64,000 nucleotides of DNA from JACCTH01 sp035253825 (GTDB lineage: Bacteria; Actinomycetota; Acidimicrobiia; Spongiisociales; ZC4RG35): contig DATFBM010000041.1 of assembly GCA_035253825.1 (NCBI GenBank), forward strand, positions 62,001 to 126,000, read 5' to 3'. Below the pieces are notes generated by a model that was not told the origin of the DNA, made no database searches, and saw only the letters and a program-made list of their open reading frames with translations. A program made the translations under genes and the position numbers. Positions within the stretch are counted from its first letter, which is position 1. Each line of letters starts with the position of its first letter. Shown here one piece after another: positions 7,888 to 15,549 of this stretch.

Positions 7888-8470
7888 TCGCCTGGAGGCT
7901 GCGGCTGGGGCAGCAGGGATCAGCCTCGATCGCGAGATGAGCCAGCGCCTGAACGCGCTGGGACGATGGCTGGCCACCGAAGCCATCACGGCCGGCGGTC
8001 TCGGCCCCAACGAGCGAAGCTCGATAGAGGAGAGGCACCTGGCAGGTTCGATCCTCTTTGCGTGTGGCTGGGCGACGCCTCCCCCGGTCTGCTGGGATCT
8101 CGGATCGGGAGCCGGGCTCCCCGGGCTGGTCTTGGCCTGCATCTGGCCCCTATCGCGCCTGATTCTGGTCGACTCTTCGGCCAGGCGCTGCGAGTTGGCC
8201 CGCAGAGGGGGCCGGGTGGTGGGAGTGGACGTCGAGGTACGGGAAGACCGCATAGAGGCGCTGGAAGGCCCTTTTGAGGCCATCGTCAGCCGGGCCGCCA
8301 TCCCGGCAGCCGATTTTCGACCCATCATCGGCCGTTTGCTTGCCCCTGGTGGGGTGGCGGTGATCTCGGGGGGTAGGAGGAAGGCTCCGGCGGGTTTCGA
8401 ACGGTTACGGTTCCCCGATGACGAGTTCTTTGACCGGGAGGCTCGTCTCCTTATCATGCGCTCACCTTGA
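7880..8470 (+). CDS. rsmG: 16S rRNA (guanine-N7) methyltransferase RsmG
   Basis: Methylates G527 of 16S rRNA using S-adenosylmethionine. 196 residues. The SAM-binding loop WDLGSGAGLPGLVLA near residue 75 and the SRAAIPAADFRPI region are visible; the overall sequence is a divergent member. The GTG start lies inside the parS-like site, with no obvious Shine-Dalgarno. The stop overlaps the parA TTG by 4 bases. The order jag-rsmG-parA-parB is standard in actinobacteria. Confidence 0.88.
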   Translation: MNPRLEAAAGAAGISLDREMSQRLNALGRWLATEAITAGGLGPNERSSIEERHLAGSILFACGWATPPPVCWDLGSGAGLPGLVLACIWPLSRLILVDSSARRCELARRGGRVVGVDVEVREDRIEALEGPFEAIVSRAAIPAADFRPIIGRLLAPGGVAVISGGRRKAPAGFERLRFPDDEFFDREARLLIMRSP

Positions 8471-9297
8471 ACGGCTCTTCTGCGCTCAGTCCCGCTGACC
8501 TGGGCGTCGAGACCCCTCCCTCCGGTGTCGCCACCGTGGTCGCCCTGGCGAACCAAAAGGGCGGGGTGGGGAAGTCGACCACCGCCATCAACCTCGCCGC
8601 CGCTCTGGCGATGCAGGGCCAGCGGTCGCTGATCGTCGACCTCGACCCGCAGGGCAACGCCACTTCCGGCCTCGGGATCGACCGCGGTGGGATCTCTGCG
8701 TCGATATACGACGTCCTTTTAAAGGATGTAGCGGTCGAAGACGCTATCGAGCCAACCTCGGTCAAGAGCCTATTCGTGCTCCCCGCCACCATCGACCTGG
8801 CGGGGGCGGAGATCGAACTCGTCCCCCTGCTCTCCCGGGAGCAACGCCTGCGCCAGGCCTTCGGGCCGATCCTCGAGGATTATCAAGTGATCTTTATCGA
8901 CTGCCCTCCCTCGCTCGGCCTCCTGACGGTGAACGCCCTCACCGCGGCCCACGAGGTTCTCATCCCCATCCAGTGCGAGTACTACGCCCTCGAGGGTCTG
9001 AGTCAGTTGCTCAACAATGTTGAGCTGGTCAGGCGGCAGCTTAATCCTCAACTGGTGATCGAGGGTGTCGTCCTGACCATGTACGACTCCCGGACCAACC
9101 TCTCGCGCGACGTCGCCACCCAGGTCAGAGGTCATTTTGGGGAGAAGACCTACCGGACGGTCATCCCCCGCTCGGTGAGGATTTCCGAAGCCCCCTCGTA
9201 CGGGGAACCGATCGAGGCACTCGACCCCATGGCTCGAGGAGCGATCGCATATCGCGAGCTGGGGAGAGAGTTCCGGAGGCGTCATGGTCTCGACTAG
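8467..9297 (+). CDS. parA: Chromosome partitioning ATPase ParA (Soj)
   Basis: 276 residues. The deviant Walker A motif ANQKGGVGKSTTAINLAAAL lies near residue 30, with A' DLDPQGNATSGLG and Walker B FIDCPPSLGLLTVNAL following. ParA dimers bind DNA non-specifically and move ParB-parS complexes. The TTG start sits in a TTGA overlap with rsmG, with about 30 unconserved residues before the core; parB follows after 9 bases. Confidence 0.94.
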   Translation: MNGSSALSPADLGVETPPSGVATVVALANQKGGVGKSTTAINLAAALAMQGQRSLIVDLDPQGNATSGLGIDRGGISASIYDVLLKDVAVEDAIEPTSVKSLFVLPATIDLAGAEIELVPLLSREQRLRQAFGPILEDYQVIFIDCPPSLGLLTVNALTAAHEVLIPIQCEYYALEGLSQLLNNVELVRRQLNPQLVIEGVVLTMYDSRTNLSRDVATQVRGHFGEKTYRTVIPRSVRISEAPSYGEPIEALDPMARGAIAYRELGREFRRRHGLD

Positions 9298-9306
9298 GAG
9301 GTTCCG

Positions 9307-10152
9307 ATGAGTCAGAAGCGCGGCCTGGGGAGGGGATTGGAGGCACTGATTCCCTCGACCCGAGATCCCGAGCAGGGTTTTGCCGAGGTCGAGATCGACG
9401 ACATCAGGCCCAACCCCCAGCAACCCCGTGGCGATTTTGACGACGAGGCACTCTCCGGTCTGGCGGAGTCGATCAGGAGCCTCGGCCTCCTCCAGCCGGT
9501 GGTGCTTCGCCCCGATCCCGACGGGGGGTATTTTCTGGTTGCCGGCGAGAGACGTTGGCGCGCCGCTCGCAAAGCGGGGCTGAATCGGATTCCGGCCGTG
9601 ATCCGAACCAACGAAGATCGCGAGTGGCTGACCGCCGCCCTGGTCGAGAACCTCCAGCGGGCGGATCTCAATCCTTTGGAAGAGGCGGCCGCCTTTCAGC
9701 AACTCCTGGAAGATTTTGGCTTGACCCACGAGGAGGTGGGCCGAAGGGTGGGAAGGAGCCGGGCGGCAATCACCAACTCCGTTCGTCTGCTCGGGCTTCC
9801 CGCCTCGATTCAAGCCCGGCTGGCAAGCGGCGAGCTCAGCGCCGGCCACGCCCGGGCGTTGGCGGCGATCGAGGACCGGGCCTTTGCCGAGCACGTGGCC
9901 AAGCGGGCGGTGGCGGAGGGCTGGAGCGTTAGACAGGTGGAGGAGGCGGTGCGGCTTCGACGAGGTGAGCACACGACGGCGCCGCGACTGCGCGAGGTTC
10001 GCCCAGCCGAGATCATCGAGCTCGAGATGCGGCTCGCCGAACGCTTGGGGAGCAAGGTCCGGGTCGATTTCCGACAGGGAAGGGGAGCGCTCCGAATCGA
10101 CTATCGGTCCCTCGAAGAGCTGGAAAAGATCTACCGAAGACTGATGAGCTGA
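9307..10152 (+). CDS. parB: Chromosome partitioning protein ParB (Spo0J)
   Basis: 281 residues: KRGLGRGLEALIP at the N-terminus (ParA-interaction segment), the CTP-binding ParB/Srx fold with GERRWRAARKAG near residue 80 and ENLQRADLNPLEEA near 115, a helix-turn-helix (EVGRRVGRSRAAITNSVRLL) and a C-terminal dimerisation domain. Binds parS, most likely the site at 7872-7887, and spreads as a CTP-dependent clamp. Confidence 0.95.
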   Translation: MSQKRGLGRGLEALIPSTRDPEQGFAEVEIDDIRPNPQQPRGDFDDEALSGLAESIRSLGLLQPVVLRPDPDGGYFLVAGERRWRAARKAGLNRIPAVIRTNEDREWLTAALVENLQRADLNPLEEAAAFQQLLEDFGLTHEEVGRRVGRSRAAITNSVRLLGLPASIQARLASGELSAGHARALAAIEDRAFAEHVAKRAVAEGWSVRQVEEAVRLRRGEHTTAPRLREVRPAEIIELEMRLAERLGSKVRVDFRQGRGALRIDYRSLEELEKIYRRLMS

Positions 10153-10184
10153 CCGCCCTCCCGCCCTCCTAACTTTGAGGTCAC

Positions 10185-11195
10185 ATGAGGCTTTATCGCC
10201 GAAGCGACTCGGGAGATGCCGTCCGCGATATCCAGGGCCGCCTGCTGGCACTTGGCTACCGCCCTCAGGGCGACCCGGGGGGAGAATTCGGCCCTGCAAC
10301 CGAGGCGGCGGTTCGTGAATTTCAAAACGATCGCGGCCTCAATGCCGACGGCGAGGTTGGACCCGAAACCTGGCGGGTGCTTTACGAAGCCGGTTACCGG
10401 TTGGGTGACCGGCTGTTGTTTTTGAGACGACCAATGCTGCGCGGAGAGGACGTGGCGGAGCTGCAGGGACGCCTCAGCCAGCTCGGATTCGATCCGGGGA
10501 AGGTCGATGGAATCTTCGGCGTCGAGACCGAGCAGGCCGTGCTCGATTTCCAGCGCAATCGGGTGCTGACCGAGGACGGGATCGCCGGCCCCGAAGTTCT
10601 CACCGAACTCCGGTTGTTGGTCCGCGGGAAGATGCGAGCCGGGCGGGAGACGGTGAGGGAACGGGAATGGTTACGGAGCTTGCCCGACAGCGTCGTCGGG
10701 TCGCGAGTGTTCTTCGATGCAGCCTGTCGAACCCCCGAAGAGGCCCGGGCGACATGGGTGGCGGCCAGTTCGGCGGCGATGGAGCTTCAGGCCCGCGGGG
10801 GCCAGCCGATTCTGGGTCGCGCCGCCGACACTCGGCTCCCGGAACGAGTGCGGGCTGGACGAGCCAATCGCTTGGGGGCGGAGTTAGTGATCTCGTTCCA
10901 GGTGCGGGCGGATGGAGGCCCGGCAGCGGTCTTCTATTTCGCCAGCGATCGCGGAGTTTCACGAGCGGGGGAGATGCTCGCCAACCGAATCGCCGAGAGA
11001 GCCGGGGGGTTGGTGGAAGGCAGGGCTACAGCCATCCTGCGCGATACCAGAGCGCCGTCGGTGATCGTTTCCCATCCCGAGCTCGGGACCGAGGTGGGAC
11101 GCCTGGTAGTAGACGGCCTGGCCCAGTTCTTCGCCACGGCAGCCATAGAGACTGCAGATGACAGATATCAGACATCAGACAAAACCGGAGTCTGA
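10185..11195 (+). CDS. cwlM: CwlM-like peptidoglycan-binding pseudo-amidase
   Basis: 336 residues: two peptidoglycan_binding_1 repeats (about 5-70 and 80-145; each has an FG-x3-E-x-A-V-x-FQ core) followed by an amidase_3-like domain. That domain lacks the zinc and catalytic residues of true N-acetylmuramoyl-L-alanine amidases: the DPGHGG motif is FDAACRT, the second His motif is ISFQVRA, and the catalytic Glu region reads IVSHPELG. No signal peptide is visible. In M. tuberculosis, CwlM lies between trxC and parB and acts as a cytoplasmic regulator of peptidoglycan precursor synthesis. The last 13 or so codons are formed by a dispersed repeat element. Confidence 0.85.
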   Translation: MRLYRRSDSGDAVRDIQGRLLALGYRPQGDPGGEFGPATEAAVREFQNDRGLNADGEVGPETWRVLYEAGYRLGDRLLFLRRPMLRGEDVAELQGRLSQLGFDPGKVDGIFGVETEQAVLDFQRNRVLTEDGIAGPEVLTELRLLVRGKMRAGRETVREREWLRSLPDSVVGSRVFFDAACRTPEEARATWVAASSAAMELQARGGQPILGRAADTRLPERVRAGRANRLGAELVISFQVRADGGPAAVFYFASDRGVSRAGEMLANRIAERAGGLVEGRATAILRDTRAPSVIVSHPELGTEVGRLVVDGLAQFFATAAIETADDRYQTSDKTGV

Positions 11196-11207
11196 AGTCT
11201 GATGTCT
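11154..11207. repeat. CAGAC/CAGAT-unit repeat element, copy 1
   Basis: Tandem degenerate units (CAGATG, CAGATAT, CAGACAT, CAGAC) on one side and their reverse complements on the other. AGACATCAGAC (11170-11180) pairs perfectly with GTCTGATGTCT (11197-11207). The element begins inside the cwlM C-terminus and supplies its TGA stop. Related copies lie at 12836-12940, 35213-35301 and 53046-53100. Confidence 0.7.
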
Positions 11208-11211
11208 CAAA

Positions 11212-11229
11212 GCCCCGGCTCACCGGGGC
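11212..11229. terminator. Bidirectional terminator between cwlM and trxA
   Basis: Perfect stem GCCCCGG/CCGGGGC with loop CTCA, followed by a T-rich stretch on the plus strand and TTTGAG on the minus strand. It lies between the converging cwlM and trxA genes. Confidence 0.7.
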
Positions 11230-11242
11230 GATCTCTTGTTTA

Positions 11243-11569
11243 TTAAGCCAGATATTCGGAGAGCTCGCTCACCAAGTTGTGCTTCGGGCGGGCGCCAATG
11301 ATTCGCTTCTTCTCCACTCCGTCCTTAAACAGGATCAAAGTCGGGATGCTCATCACGTCGTACTCACCGGAGATTTGCGGGTTCTCGTCGACGTTGAGCT
11401 TGCCGATTCGGAGCTTGCCATCGTATTCAGTGGCCATCTCGTCGAGGATGGGGGCGATTAGCCGACAGGGTCCGCACCACTCGGCCCAGAAATCGACCAA
11501 GATCGGCGTCCCTCCGGCGATTGTCTGATCGAAGCTCGAATTGTCGAGGATGAGAGTGTTTTCAGTCAT
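11243..11569 (-). CDS. trxA: Thioredoxin
   Basis: 108 residues with the active site WAEWCGPCRLIAP near residue 30 and the cis-Pro loop MSIPTLILFKDG near 75, the normal thioredoxin fold and length. Small disulfide reductase recycled by the thioredoxin reductase encoded just upstream. Good ribosome site (AAGGAAC) before the ATG. Gene order trxB-trxA next to cwlM matches mycobacteria. Confidence 0.96.
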   Translation of the reverse strand: MTENTLILDNSSFDQTIAGGTPILVDFWAEWCGPCRLIAPILDEMATEYDGKLRIGKLNVDENPQISGEYDVMSIPTLILFKDGVEKKRIIGARPKHNLVSELSEYLA

Positions 11570-11627
11570 TTGTTCCTTTCCTACCAGAGGCCAACCCGTA
11601 CCCGGTGCCGCTCATTCCAACACCGGC

Positions 11628-12557
11628 CTATTCCGCCAGCGATTCCAGGTAATGCTGAGCATCCAAGGCGGCCATGCAGCCGGTTCCGGCGGCGCTGACG
11701 GCCTGGCGATACCGCGAGTCGGCGACATCACCTGCCGCAAACACCCCCGGGATATCGGTTGCCGTGGTTCCGTCGCCTTTCAGGATCAGGTAGCCACGCT
11801 CGTCGAGGCGGAGGCTGTCTGAGAAGATGGCGGTGTTGGGAGTGTGACCGATGGCGACAAAGACGCCATCTGCAGACAGGCGTTCTTTCTCACCGGTCTC
11901 GGTATTCACCAAGGTGACGGCCTCCACGCCCTTGTCCCCCAGGATCTCGGAGACCAACGAGTTCCATCTCACCGAGATCTTCGGGTGCTCGAGCACCCTC
12001 TGGGCCATGATTGCCGAGGCCCGGAATTCATCTCGCCGATGGACAACTGTCACTCGAGAGGCGAAGCGGGTAAGGAACAGTGCTTCCTCCATCGCCGAAT
12101 CGCCTCCCCCGACCACCACTAGCTCCTTGTCCCGGAAGAAGAAGCCATCACAAGTCGCACACGAGGAAACCCCGCGGCCGGTAAGGCGCTCTTCGCCGGG
12201 GACTCCGAGCCACTTCGCCGCCGCCCCGGTGGCGATGACCACCGATCGAGCCTCGTGACGATTGTCTCCGGTGTAGACAACGAATGGATCGGAACGAAGG
12301 TCCACTGCGGTGACATCGGTGGCCACCAGGCGAGCCCCAAATCTTTCGGCCTGCTTACGAAACTGGTCCATGAGCTCTGGGCCAAGAATCCCGCCAGGAA
12401 AACCTGGGTAGTTCTCGACATCGGTGGTGATCATGAGCTGACCGCCGGGTTGAGTGCCTTCGAAGACCAGGGGCTTCAAGTCGGCTCGGGCGGCATACAG
12501 GGCGGCAGTGAGTCCGGCGGGACCGCTGCCAATGATGATGATGTTTTCGGTTGTCAC
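11628..12557 (-). CDS. trxB: Thioredoxin reductase
   Basis: 309 residues: FAD-binding GSGPAGLTAALYAARA at the N-terminus, redox-active CATC in GVSSCATCDGFFF near residue 135, NADPH-binding GGGDSAMEEALFLT, and C-terminal FAD motif GVFAAGDVADSRYRQ. Reduces thioredoxin with NADPH. GTG start overlapping the preceding small membrane-protein gene by 4 bases. Confidence 0.96.
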   Translation of the reverse strand: MTTENIIIIGSGPAGLTAALYAARADLKPLVFEGTQPGGQLMITTDVENYPGFPGGILGPELMDQFRKQAERFGARLVATDVTAVDLRSDPFVVYTGDNRHEARSVVIATGAAAKWLGVPGEERLTGRGVSSCATCDGFFFRDKELVVVGGGDSAMEEALFLTRFASRVTVVHRRDEFRASAIMAQRVLEHPKISVRWNSLVSEILGDKGVEAVTLVNTETGEKERLSADGVFVAIGHTPNTAIFSDSLRLDERGYLILKGDGTTATDIPGVFAAGDVADSRYRQAVSAAGTGCMAALDAQHYLESLAE

Positions 12558-12829
12558 GAGGCCTTTTTCCTATTGGCCCACAAGATGAACCCAAAAATGA
12601 GGACGACGAGGCCGAGGACACCGAAGGCTCCATCGGAACCGAGGGGAATCGCCAAGGCGCCGTAGATAGAGAGCACAAGAAACACCAGCGCCAGCAACCC
12701 CAGAACAAGAGCGGCCATTCCCAGCGAGGAGAGGCGGATCCAACGGCTGATTCGATCGACGGTGAGCGACCGAACCCGGGTGGCGATCATCTCCAGAAAA
12801 TCCGCAAACCGGGCTGGAAAATCGTCCAT
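12554..12829 (-). CDS. Small membrane protein of the sigma-trx operon
   Basis: 91 residues, function unknown. An N-terminal amphipathic region (about 1-32) precedes two hydrophobic segments, about 35-60 (LGMAALVLGLLALVFLVLSI) and 68-87 (GVLGLVVLIFGFILWA), and a short basic tail NRKKAS. It overlaps trxB by 4 bases and so is probably co-translated with it. Its position between an anti-sigma gene and trxB suggests a role in the same envelope or redox response, but nothing in the sequence defines it. Confidence 0.75.
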   Translation of the reverse strand: MDDFPARFADFLEMIATRVRSLTVDRISRWIRLSSLGMAALVLGLLALVFLVLSIYGALAIPLGSDGAFGVLGLVVLIFGFILWANRKKAS

Positions 12830-12835
12830 CCGGCC

Positions 12836-12940
12836 AGATTAGATCTCAGGCATCAGATTTCAGATCGCCCGCCTACGGCGGGCTATCAGATATGTCCCCG
12901 TCTGAAATCTGATATCTGACGTCTGGAAATCTGTTGTCTT
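12836..12940. repeat. CAGAC/CAGAT-unit repeat element, copy 2 (hairpin form)
   Basis: The clearest copy of the family. ATCAGATTTCAGA (12852-12864) and TCTGAAATCTGAT (12901-12913) are perfect 13-bp inverted repeats. They enclose a GC hairpin GCCCGCC-TAC-GGCGGGC (12867-12883) and extra CAGATAT units. The element fills the gap between the small membrane-protein gene and the anti-sigma gene, directly abutting the latter's stop. Confidence 0.7.
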
Positions 12941-13673
12941 ATGGGAGGGCGATCTCCGTGCAATCGTCGAGGAAGAAGGCGCGAGGGGAGAGCTCGCCAT
13001 CGTCTTCGACCAGGAGCAACAACACCTGCCGGCCCTGATAGAAGCTTCCCCCGCGTTCGCGGATCTGGAGATCTTCCGTCTCGGCGGCGCAGGAGACCGA
13101 CGCATCCTCTTCGGGTGCGCTGTCGTCTGCCAGGGCCTCGGCCTCGGCTTTGAGCCGGTTGAGGTCGCCTTTGGCATCAGCTTGAGCGAGCGTGGCTGCT
13201 GCCGCTGTCGTGGGTGATGCGGCGGCGGTGGAAGCTCGTTCGGAACTAGTGGCGCCGCCAACGGCGAACTCGGGGGCGGCGGCATCGGCGGCGAGGGACG
13301 TGGTAGCGGAGTTGCCCGAGCCCTGTTGGCTGGCGATGGTCGCGCCTACCCCAACCACGACCGCCAGTGCGGCGGCGGCGGCCATCATCCGCCCCCAGAT
13401 CGGGCTCAGGGGTTTGGTCTCCGTTTTGCGCCGGATCGGGACGGGCAGGGCGGAAGTCACCGCCGTCAGCAGCTGCGATCGCTCGCTCTCCGTCATTTGA
13501 GCGGATCCGACGTCTGCCAGGAGCGAGCGCAGCTGCAATTGCTCTTCGAACAACGCTCGGCACTCCGCGCACTCCGAGATCAGGGTTTCGGCCGCGATCC
13601 GATCCGGTTCATGCTCCGAGGCAAGAGCCGCCAGCAGCTCGAGGTCATGGGCGTCGTGATTCATCCTGCTCAT
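12939..13673 (-). CDS. Membrane-spanning anti-sigma factor (RsmA-like)
   Basis: 244 residues. Cytoplasmic N-terminus with CAEC in LISECAECRALFEEQ near residue 35, resembling a ZAS zinc site although the His of HxxxCxxC is not in place. One transmembrane segment near 100-120 (MMAAAAALAVVVGVGATIA) precedes a Ser/Thr/Ala-rich extracellular region and a Cys-containing C-terminal domain. It overlaps the sigma gene by ATGA (13670-13673), standard for a sigma and anti-sigma pair. Position matches mycobacterial rsmA next to sigM. The open frame extends further upstream over the sigma gene; that part is a shadow. Confidence 0.85.
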   Translation of the reverse strand: MSRMNHDAHDLELLAALASEHEPDRIAAETLISECAECRALFEEQLQLRSLLADVGSAQMTESERSQLLTAVTSALPVPIRRKTETKPLSPIWGRMMAAAAALAVVVGVGATIASQQGSGNSATTSLAADAAAPEFAVGGATSSERASTAAASPTTAAAATLAQADAKGDLNRLKAEAEALADDSAPEEDASVSCAAETEDLQIRERGGSFYQGRQVLLLLVEDDGELSPRAFFLDDCTEIALP

Positions 13674-14248
13674 AGTTCGTCGGTAAGGCTTTGATGTCCC
13701 GGCCCCCCAGAAAGGTTCCCCAACTCGGCGGCCAGCTGGCGTCGGGCCCGAAAGAGACGCGACTTGACAGTCCCGATCGGCAAGTCGAGACGCTCGGCGA
13801 CCTCCGGCAGGCTGAAGCCCTCGATATCGGAGAGCACCACGACCGAGCGAAAGTCGGCGCTGAGGGTGGCCAGGGCGGCAGCGATCGGGGCGGCCAGTTC
13901 GACCGAAGTAAAAGGGTCGGCCGCCGTGGGATCGGCGGGATCGAGGTAGTCGGGAATCGGCTCGGTGGGTCGGCGCCGTTCCCGACGGAGGAGGTCGTAA
14001 CAAGTGTTGATGGCGATGCGATAGAGCCAGGTTCCGACTGCCGCCCCCGCTCGATATTGGCTGGCCTTCCGATACAGGGTGAGAAACGTCTCCTGAGTGG
14101 CGTCAAGGGCGGCGGCTCGGCTGCCCATCATTCGGAGACAAACTGAGAAGATCCGGTCCTGGTGGCGCCGCATCAGGGCGGTAAAGGCATCGTGATCTCC
14201 CCCGACCACTCGCTCGATCAATGCCGCATCGTCGAGTGAAGCGGTCAT
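13670..14248 (-). CDS. ECF-family RNA polymerase sigma factor (SigM-like)
   Basis: 192 residues. Region 2 (DAFTALMRRHQDRIFSVCLRM ... GTWLYRIAINTCYDLLRRE) and region 4 helix-turn-helix (LPEVAERLDLPIGTVKSRLFRARR) are clear. ATG 14248 overlaps the pseudokinase stop by ATGA; a TTG at 14281 is an alternative. Position between an MviN-type pseudokinase gene and an anti-sigma/trxB/trxA set corresponds to sigM in mycobacteria, which responds to envelope or oxidative stress. Confidence 0.9.
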   Translation of the reverse strand: MTASLDDAALIERVVGGDHDAFTALMRRHQDRIFSVCLRMMGSRAAALDATQETFLTLYRKASQYRAGAAVGTWLYRIAINTCYDLLRRERRRPTEPIPDYLDPADPTAADPFTSVELAAPIAAALATLSADFRSVVVLSDIEGFSLPEVAERLDLPIGTVKSRLFRARRQLAAELGNLSGGPGHQSLTDEL

Positions 14249-15549
14249 GCGTGAAAGCGTATCTCCGCGATGGTGATCCAATAGTCACCGTCTCCCTGTC
14301 TCGGCAGCGACGTGAACCACATGAGCCAGTTGCCGTCGCGGCGTTCTGGCAGTTGAAAGGTAAGGGGCCCGCCTTCGGTGCGGCCAGTAGCAATGATCTC
14401 CCAACCGCTCGGGTCATCGGGCCGTTCCGTCGACCAACGAACGCTGATGTCAGCCCCTCCCGGAAGGCCCACAATTTCGAGGACGTTCGGGGTGCCGGTC
14501 ACGCCGATGGTGAGACCGACGCCCGGCTTGAGCAACTCCATCGGATCGCGGTAACGCTCGGTTCGCCACGAGGTCTCGGTGTCACCATCGATGGTGGCGC
14601 CGACGTTCTGATCGTTCTCGCCTCCCTCCCCGAACGGGTCGAAGGTGGCCACCCCTGTGATCTGTGGCGGGGGGCGATCTGGCGCCGCGGTGGGGCTGGG
14701 GGCAAGGGTGGTAACGACTGCGGTGGGAGTGGGAAGGGTTGCGGCTGGTCCCGGGACCACGGGGACCCCGGTGTCCCCGGCCAGCACGCGGCCAATCGCG
14801 ATCAGCCCGGCCGCCAGCGCGGTGAGGACGCCGGCGAGCACGAGGGTTCGCCAGCTGCGGGCAGGAGTTTCTGCGGGCGGGCGGGGTCGGGGGATGGCTT
14901 CCAACGCATGAGAGAAGGCATCGGCGTTGAGCTCTCCGCGTTGAGCAGCCGCGAGCGCCCGGTCGACTTCGATTGGAACCCCGTCCACCACTTCGGAGGG
15001 CGGTGGTCCACCGGGGGCAAAACCGGTCAAGGCCTGTTCGAGAACACCGGCGAGATCGGAGACGTCGCCCGCGGTCGAAGCCAGATAACGACGGGCACGT
15101 CCAAAGCCCCCCAGGCGGGCGGGACGAGAAACCGTGTAAAGGATCGCCCCCGGTTCGATCGCCGCATGCAACACACCCGCCTCGTGCAATGCTGCCAGTG
15201 CACCCGCCAGACCGGCGGCGTTGGCACAGAACTCGGCGAAATCCATCGTCTCGCCCGACTTGAGCCGGCTCTGAAGAGTCATTCCTCCGTTCCATTCCGA
15301 AACGAAGTAGGCGCCATTGTCGACCTCCTCGGCCTCAAAAATCGGCTCCAGATGAGGGTGGCGGACGGCGGCCGCTCCCCGCACCGCTTTGAGGAAGTCC
15401 GAACGGCGCTTCTCGGTGGCATCCGGGCCTAGTAGCCGGATCAGGACCGGGCGATCGAGATGTTCGTCGGTAGCTAGCCACTCCTCGATGTCTTGATCGC
15501 GACCGAGGCGAACTTCGAGGCGATAGCGAGTTGGAAGCGGCGGGGGCAT
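14245..15549 (-). CDS. Stand-alone MviN-type pseudokinase with extracellular discoidin-like domain
   Basis: 434 residues: a kinase-like domain (1-215), a Pro/Ala linker, one transmembrane helix near 230-255 (TLVLAGVLTALAAGLIAIG), a Pro/Thr spacer, and an extracellular beta domain resembling F5/8-type carbohydrate-binding folds (TETSWRTERY ... LTIGVTG). Key kinase residues are lost: Lys strand reads VLIRLL, HRD reads HAA, DFG reads GFG with Gly for Asp. In M. tuberculosis the same pseudokinase, helix and extracellular domains form the C-terminus of the MurJ flippase MviN beside sigM. Here the flippase half is missing. Confidence 0.82.
   Translation of the reverse strand: MPPPLPTRYRLEVRLGRDQDIEEWLATDEHLDRPVLIRLLGPDATEKRRSDFLKAVRGAAAVRHPHLEPIFEAEEVDNGAYFVSEWNGGMTLQSRLKSGETMDFAEFCANAAGLAGALAALHEAGVLHAAIEPGAILYTVSRPARLGGFGRARRYLASTAGDVSDLAGVLEQALTGFAPGGPPPSEVVDGVPIEVDRALAAAQRGELNADAFSHALEAIPRPRPPAETPARSWRTLVLAGVLTALAAGLIAIGRVLAGDTGVPVVPGPAATLPTPTAVVTTLAPSPTAAPDRPPPQITGVATFDPFGEGGENDQNVGATIDGDTETSWRTERYRDPMELLKPGVGLTIGVTGTPNVLEIVGLPGGADISVRWSTERPDDPSGWEIIATGRTEGGPLTFQLPERRDGNWLMWFTSLPRQGDGDYWITIAEIRFHA

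Noticed and set aside
8770..10299. Long minus-strand open frame opposite parA-parB
   Set aside because: Shadow of the real genes; high GC leaves antisense frames open, and its translation has no domain pattern.
14221..15432. Plus-strand open frame of about 400 codons opposite the pseudokinase
   Set aside because: Antisense shadow; the minus-strand product has clear kinase-like and discoidin-like domains.
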